Of a DNA stretch of 64,000 bases, positions 58,986 to 64,000 are shown one piece after another. Under the pieces are notes generated by a model. The model was given only the letters and a program-made list of their open reading frames with translations, was not told where the DNA came from and ran no database searches. The first letter of the stretch is position 1; the number at the start of each line of letters is the position of its first letter. The stretch is from contig OV884059.1 of assembly GCA_930367215.1 (NCBI GenBank), positions 6,720,945-6,784,944 of the forward strand. The letters run 5' to 3'. Both the position numbers and the translations under genes were made by a program. The stretch is from Pollenia angustigena (Eukaryota > Arthropoda > Insecta > Diptera > Polleniidae).

Positions 58986-59421
58986 TATCGAGTAAACTAT
59001 TGTATTTTTCTGTATACGATAGACACTGACGTATTGAATGAAAACTCGAGAGATGTTTTTGGCTACTGGATACCGAATGCTTTCATCTGAAATTGCGTTA
59101 CATTTCCAAAATAAAAAACTTCGATCAATTTTGATCGATATGTTAGACTAGAAAATGGTTTAGCTTAGACTATTACATTATAACTTAGGAAATTTGATTT
59201 TATATTAAAAAATATTATCATCCAATTGTATATTCATTTAAGTTTTCCTTTATTAAACTCCTCGTTCTTTGGCTCATTTTTTATTTTAAAGTCTTTCATT
59301 ATATTTTCGTAGAATGTTTATTAGCACAGATTTTTTTTTAACTTTATTCATCTCAAAACATATTTTGTTTTTCTTCTTTATTTTTACTAAAATACAAATT
59401 AATTTTTAATTGTAGAATCAT

Positions 59422-59976
59422 TTAATTAGCATTATGTATGAAACTAGTTTTAGTTTTGGTTAGCAAACCACCATCACCCATATCGTCATTGTAACCAGGA
59501 CGATATTTCATGCCGGGGGCCTAGCAAATAATTTTAAATTCAATAATGGTCTTAATTAGATTATAACAAAAACTTACATTAAACCACACATCACGCCATA
59601 TCTTGCTGCTTTCTGCATCTCGCAACAATTCGGGCACATCAAAACGTGGTATATTGAAATAGTTCATTAAATCGGGTTTATCACGGGTGTATTGAATGCG
59701 TGCCTCACACCATTCACCCTCGTTGGGGAAACGCCAATCTTTCATTTTCTTTTCCAAGGGATCCTCGTCGAAACGATCGAAATCAATACGTTCAATATCT
59801 TCAACAACGACCTCAGTCTCACCGCCGGCAGTCCAATCGTAAATCAAAAGTTCAGCATGAGTGGAAATGTCCTTTAAGTATTGCTGTTTGTAGACGTTTT
59901 CAATGTCGCGCAAATAGGCATCAGTAAAAACCTTGGAGTTGACTTCGTAGTCAATATTGCGAGCCTTGATGCGTTG
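59422..59976 (-). CDS. Last two coding exons of a conserved acidic insect protein (tentatively myofilin-like)
   Basis: The minus-strand exons 59976-59578 (133 codons, both borders phase 0; acceptor TTATTAAAG, donor GTAAGT) and 59520-59422 (ending TAA) join in frame. The translation runs QRIKARNIDYEVNSKVFTDA ... WRFPNEGEWCEARIQYTRDK ... SSKIWRDVWFN and then APGMKYRPGYNDDMGDGG ... SFIHNAN. The codon use, clean splice sites and rich Trp/Tyr/charged composition mark it as a real gene, unlike the repeats around it. It is hydrophilic, with no membrane segment or signal peptide in the part seen. I tentatively compare it with myofilin, a thick-filament protein of insect muscle, from general impression only. 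The start and upstream exons are not identified within 60.0-64.0 kb. Confidence 0.82.
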
Positions 59977-60829
59977 CTTTAATAAAAAGAAGGGGGAATA
60001 AATGAAATACTTTTTTGTTTTAGAAATTTTTTATGTACTCTTTTTTTTATTGAAAAAATTTTCTTAGAAAAATTCAAGAGGCTGTTTATGCATAAATATG
60101 TACCTTTTACCTACCTTTTTAAAACAGTATTTAAATGGTTACAAAAACCAATAATTTATTTTTTAAAATCTTCAATGAAGAGTATATTTTTGCTTAATAA
60201 TAATTATATGCTATTTTTTTTATGAAAAACACAATTATCCATTGTTATAACTTGTTAAGCAAATTCATTTTTTGACGCAAAACTAATTAAAAAAAAATAC
60301 CCTTATTAAGTTAGTGTTCGCCTATTGGTCAAAATTCGACCATACATTTTCATGTTCATATCAATTAAACATAGTACATCTTAGTATATATGAATTTACA
60401 TGTTTCAAGAATTTTTTCCATCTTAGGGGATCGATTTGGCGAGGGACCACCCTCCGGTTCATATTTAACCTTCCACGTGAGTAAATTTAATTTTATAAGT
60501 TCAAAATATCTCTTTAATAGATTGTCACTAAGAACATTGCACGTTTATTTTTATTTTTCAATGTCTAATATTAACGAAAATTAATCAAAGTACCAGATGT
60601 AGTAAAAAAAGTACTAAAAATTCAAAACGTACCAAAGGAAAAACAAAAAGTACCAAAATTTTTCATTTTATAGGTTTTCATTCACTCAGGACCCTGCACC
60701 TAAAATTTTACGTTTCTAAGTTCAATATTAAAGAAAATTTAAAATTTATTACATGAGGCATGGAAAAGTAAAAGAAAAAAATTAAATTTTCCGTATTTCC
60801 CGTATTTATATAGTCGAAATATTGAAATA
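59977..60829. other. Intron and intergenic A+T-rich sequence
   Basis: This is intronic for the minus-strand gene if its 5' exons lie further right. 60420-60665 contains GGATCGATTTGGCGAGGGAC and AAAGTACCAAAA words related to 16.9-17.25 kb. No exon of the gene was recognised here. Confidence 0.5.
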
Positions 60830-60830
60830 C

Positions 60831-61556
60831 TGTGCCCATGTTCTGTAACTCTCGCGTCGAGAAAGTTTTCGATTGTAATGTGTGAAATGAAACAAAAATA
60901 TCATAAATTGAAACAAACAGCTGTTTTTCTCACTTAACTGTGTCTGTAACTTTTTTTGGCGAGTACTAGCTGTCACGTAAGGAAATCACTCGCCAATTTA
61001 CAGAAAAAGTGTTTCTGTAACATTTTGGTGAGAAAAGTTCCCGCTTTGAACTGTCAAATAAACTCACGAATAAAAATGGGGCGAGAAAAAATTTTAACAC
61101 TAAAAAACAATTAAAAATGCAAAATGCAAAGAATAATAATATTTTATTCTTGGCACATTTTTCATTGTTTTATTACATATTTTGCTTTTAACATTTTTAT
61201 AAAATATACGAATGTCTTCAAAGCTCGTTTGCAAACAACAAACATTAAAGTCGCTCTTTACACAATTTGGCATAGCCGACGGTTGTGTTTTCGCCGCCGT
61301 CTTTGAAAAATTTTCAATTTAAGTAAATTTTGGTCGCCGTCAACGATATGTGTTACTGGCGTTCTGAACGTCTGCAATGTCACAATGTCGAGTGCAATAT
61401 TATGACATTTATAACGTAACGACGTAATCTCTTTTGATAGTTTTCGACATGAGTTACAGACACACGTTTTTCTCAATTTTCGAGAAACGATGAAATATTT
61501 TGTTTCACATCTTTTCGATGCAAGAAGTTCTCACTAAAGTTACAGAACATGGGTAC
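60831..61556 (+). repeat. MITE family B, full-length copy (~725 bp)
   Basis: Inverted ends GTGCCCATGTTCTGTAACTC and the complement of AGTTACAGAACATGGGTAC. It is collinear with the copy at 44925-45649 across its whole length, including AAACAGCTGTTTTTCTCACT, GAAAAGTTCCCGCTTTGAAC and CGACGGTTGTGTTTTCGCCG. The left end agrees with the right end over about 19 bases. Confidence 0.88.
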
Positions 61557-61609
61557 TGGTTTCTAAAAAATGTCTAATAATCGAAACCCTATTTTTAAAT
61601 GCTTTTTAT

Positions 61610-61862
61610 TTAGCTTCACTTTGCAGGCATACATATTTCCGATTACAATACACTACATGGGCGTAGCCAGGATAAAATCTTGGGGGGGGGCAACATTTTT
61701 TTTTTTTTTGGTAAAATGCTTTTTTGACTTTCTTCTACTCAATGCAAATGGGTAAAACTTTGCTGGCATTCATACTCCCGATGGCAATACACGAATACAT
61801 GGGCGTAGCCAGGATAAAATCTAGGGGGGGCAGATTTTTTTTTTTTTTTTGTAAAATGCTTT
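61610..61862 (+). repeat. Tandem duplication of a ~139-bp unit (GGGCGTAGCCAGGATAAAAT)
   Basis: Two copies each contain TTTGC(A/T)GGCAT, CGAT..CAATACAC, ACATGGGCGTAGCCAGGATA, AAATCT, a run of G, a run of T, and GTAAAATGCTTTT. The word GGGCGTAGCCAGGA looks like an end of a common dispersed element, but its class is not known. The homopolymer runs may carry length errors. Confidence 0.7.
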
Positions 61863-61872
61863 TCTTTACGTT

Positions 61873-62805
61873 AGGTCTGTCTGCGTACACATATTTTGCG
61901 CAAAATGCTGCAAAATCTTGCAAAATGTTGTCTGAGTACTCCAAATCTCTTGCAGCGAGAGAGCCAAAAAGAGAATTTTTTGACAGTTGGAAGTTAGAGA
62001 ACTTGCAAAATGTTACTGGAGAAATTTCCGCTTGCAAGATTTTGCAAATAGTTTGAACAGCTGTTTGAATGAAATAGTTTTTGGGAAATGAAAATAAAAA
62101 TTTAAATTTAACAATGGCAGAGGTAAGTAGTTAGAATTATGTTGATTTTTAACGTTTATAATAAATTATAATAAACAAAACATTTAACTTCATGCTTGAA
62201 ACACCCAAATATACAGTGCGACCGTGGCGTAAGTGGAGTGGAGATGGCAGAACCGATAGAACCAGCAGAACTTTGTGGGACAAACTTTGCAATTGAAGAG
62301 ACGAGTATTTGGAAGTGTGTTCCTGGCGAGCACTTCACATCCAAATTATTTTTCTCCGTTGTCAAGCTGTTGGAGGGCACTGTATTGGGCATTTCATTCT
62401 TTTTTTCCATTGTAAGTCGGCACTATGTTGGGCAATGTAAGCAAAAGAAGTTTTATAAAAAACCCGACAAATAAAACTAAAAACTAAGAAGAAATTGAAT
62501 TTACCAAACTAATAACAGTGTAATAAACAAGTTTTTTAATTTACAACACTTTTTAAGCTTCACTTTAATTAATAATTTTTTAATTTACCTCGAGAATTCA
62601 ATTTTGCGTACACATATGCTAAAATTCTTTTGCTTTGTTATTTTTTCAATTGTTTACACACCGATCAGCTGTTTTCTTGCAAAATTTCACTGGATACTGT
62701 CTGCGTACTTTTTGAGATTTTTTCAGCCGATAGAGTAATATTGGTCTTACTCTCCCAAAAAAATTTACTGAGTATTTGCTACTGGAAAAGTACCCAGACA
62801 GACCT
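61873..62805. mobile_element. Element with inverted ends AGGTCTGTCTG, no recognised transposase
   Basis: AGGTCTGTCTGCGTACACAT at the left pairs with the complement of AAGTACCCAGACAGACCT at the right, with TGTCTGCGTAC repeated again near 62700. Inside, a plus-strand frame at 62196-62474 (92 codons) reads MAEPIEPAELCGTNFAIEET and VVKLLEGTVLGISFFFSIVS. Earlier, at 62115, ATGGCAGAG is followed directly by GTAAGTAG, a good donor site. This could be a two-exon element gene, but no family was recognised. Confidence 0.5.
62196..62474 (+). CDS. Unrecognised small ORF inside the AGGTCTGTCTG element
   Basis: Ninety-two codons; composition is more protein-like than the surrounding A+T-rich frames. The part from EMAEPIEPAELCGTNFAIEE to LFFSVVKLLEGTVLGISFFF contains one possible hydrophobic segment near the end, and the C terminus is basic (CKQKKFYKKPDK). 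It might be an exon or a remnant of an element-encoded protein. No homologous family is recognised and it may not be expressed. Confidence 0.25.
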   Translation: MKHPNIQCDRGVSGVEMAEPIEPAELCGTNFAIEETSIWKCVPGEHFTSKLFFSVVKLLEGTVLGISFFFSIVSRHYVGQCKQKKFYKKPDK

Positions 62806-63460
62806 ATTCACTTCGGAGCATCAAATTTTAAAAAAAATTAAATCTTATTTTATTATTTGATAATTGAAAAATAAACAAATTTTTTGTATTTGTGTTAGTA
62901 GCAAATTTGAACGCTTCCCTGCAGGAAATGTCACTAGTGAATCTGTACTGATTCACTATTGACACAGTCACTAGTACTAGTGACTTATTATACCCCAGGC
63001 AATGTTATTTACAATAGACATTTAACATGTGCGTGTCATTGGAAATCTACTACTGACGTTGGTACTACTGACTTCGTACTGACTAGGTAGTTCCTTTGGA
63101 AACATATGTAGACATATGAACCAGAGAATTGCTAGTACATTTTAGTAAAAGTAGTCTACACTTTCTGTAAGAATACGAAATCTTAGCAATCTTTTTTTAT
63201 TATTTCTTCAACTTTTATAGAAATTGTACTTATCAGTTGTTATTGATAAACTCTTTTTCGTATTCAAGCAAAATATAGTGGCAAATGTAATGTAGTGTAG
63301 ACAATTCGTTGATAATGTCACCAATATAGTCGGCAAAACTGGTGACTTGGAGACACTTGCACCCAGGTTTCTTTCAAATGGCGTATATTTTGTTCAAATC
63401 GGTTGGCATACAGAGGAGGAAAGTGTTATTAACAGTTTTGCCTTCGTCGATATATATATA
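62806..63460. other. Intergenic sequence, no gene seen
   Basis: Contains clusters of short words around ACTAGT and TAGTGACT near 62930-63080, including CACTAGTACTAGTG, but no clear repeat unit, exon or RNA gene. Confidence 0.45.
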
Positions 63461-63848
63461 TATATCGCTGGCTTAACATGTAAAGGCTCTAAGTCCATAT
63501 TTGAAAATTTTACAGGAGAGACAAAAAACAATCATTTATTTACCACGTTGGCATTAAAAAAAATTAGCGCACATTAATTATTTAGTTAGTGAATTTTTTT
63601 AATACATGTGATGGAACAATTTGAGAGAAATGGTTAAACTGTACTTTTAATTGGGACTTAGAGCTTTTTCTATTGATAAATTGGACTTAGCGCTTTTATT
63701 CATCACTACAAAACAACAACAAAAAATTAGATAAATGTAATTTTTTCTTTGTAAACAATTTATTTTTACTTATTGCACATTACTGCATTAAAATCTCAAT
63801 TTCTTAAAAAAGTGGACTTAGAGCCTTTACATGTTAAGCCAGCGATAT
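63461..63848. repeat. MITE with ~40-bp inverted termini (ATATCGCTGGCTTAACATG)
   Basis: ATATCGCTGGCTTAACATGT and AAAGGCTCTAAGTCCA at the left are matched by the exact complement at the right (TGGACTTAGAGCCTTTACAT, then GTTAAGCCAGCGATAT). Both ends sit against (TA)n runs. The element is 388 bp with no coding capacity. Its length, ATATCG start and internal TTTTACAGGAGAGACAAAAA match the plan of the element at 17334-17724. Confidence 0.88.
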
Positions 63849-64000
63849 ATATATAGATAACCAAATTTCTGAAAAAGTACTAAATTAACTACCTTTTTCA
63901 AAAAGTCATTTTAAGGTTAAAAATTCCTGTAAGTTTTAATAATTCGATTAATTATCTTTTCATTTTTAATCATAAACTTTGGAAAAAAGCGTATACATAA

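Larger units (their letters stand above)
55179..58988 (-). mobile_element. 5'-truncated LINE (non-LTR retrotransposon) with RNase H
   Basis: The insertion is flanked by an exact 11-base duplication, CGAGTAAACTA, at 55168-55178 and 58989-58999. Reading on the minus strand, it begins inside the apurinic-like endonuclease domain, so the first open reading frame and the 5' end are missing, as expected for truncated reverse transcription. Endonuclease, reverse transcriptase, RNase H and a C-terminal Cys/His segment follow in order. The presence of RNase H and a late Cys/His motif suggest the I/Loa/Jockey group, but the clade is not certain. The 3' end reads CCTAACCTTACC with no poly-A tail. Several frameshifts and a hAT-type MITE interrupt it. 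Confidence 0.92.
55150..59149 (-). repeat. MITE family A copy, split by the LINE insertion
   Basis: The two halves, 55150-55178 and 58989-59149, join into a relative of the element at 2379-2627. On the minus strand they read TCTAACATATCGATCAAAAT, TGATCGAAGTTTTTTATTTTG, AACATCTCTCG, ATACGTCAGTGTCTATCGTA, TAGTTTACTCG, then CTATCGAATGCGGTGAT. The terminal repeat at 59149 has lost bases, so this copy is older than the insertion it carries. Confidence 0.75.

Overview
The window is nuclear DNA from an insect, most likely a higher fly (Brachycera, plausibly a calyptrate such as a blow fly). The base composition is strongly A+T-rich. The one complete gene has short GT-AG introns and encodes a Cobl-type actin regulator. 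The rest is dominated by eukaryotic transposable elements of kinds common in flies. I see no operons, ribosome-binding sites, CRISPR array or phage genes. The species call is inference.

Real genes are confined to 46.8-60.0 kb. On the plus strand, a three-exon gene (CDS joined 47036-47090, 48439-48723, 48790-52460; 1336 residues) carries a Cobl ubiquitin-like domain, KRAAP-type proline motifs and a C-terminal WH2-like segment. On the minus strand, the last two coding exons (59976-59578 and 59520-59422) of a second gene are present. I tentatively compare it with the insect muscle protein myofilin; its 5' part lies upstream in introns or beyond the window.

The rest is repeat landscape. 1.1-2.3 kb holds a PIF/Harbinger-like element with a decayed transposase. 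4.9-8.9 kb and 11.8-14.1 kb are diverged tandem arrays built around AGTACTTTT/AGTACTAAA motifs. 10.1-11.5 kb is a foldback element with a perfect 9-bp target duplication. 14.8-15.7 kb is a TIR element containing a LINE remnant. 17-21 kb holds several short inverted-repeat elements.

21.26-35.05 kb is the most striking object. A ~182-bp satellite (about 65 copies) forms two arrays in opposite orientation that meet at a palindromic junction near 30.17 kb. The whole is bounded by matching inverted terminal sequences, and the left one is split by a 1.67-kb composite of tRNA-like SINE units with a 13-bp target duplication. The architecture resembles Drosophila foldback or Tetris-type elements whose arms have become satellite DNA.

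35-46 kb holds copies of a ~725-bp MITE, degenerate dispersed repeats, a ~118-bp tandem array, nested foldback elements and a LINE remnant. 55.15-59.15 kb is a three-level nest: an old MITE interrupted by a 5'-truncated LINE (endonuclease, reverse transcriptase, RNase H; frameshifted), itself interrupted by a 362-bp hAT-type MITE. Both insertions have exact target duplications, so their order of insertion can be read directly.
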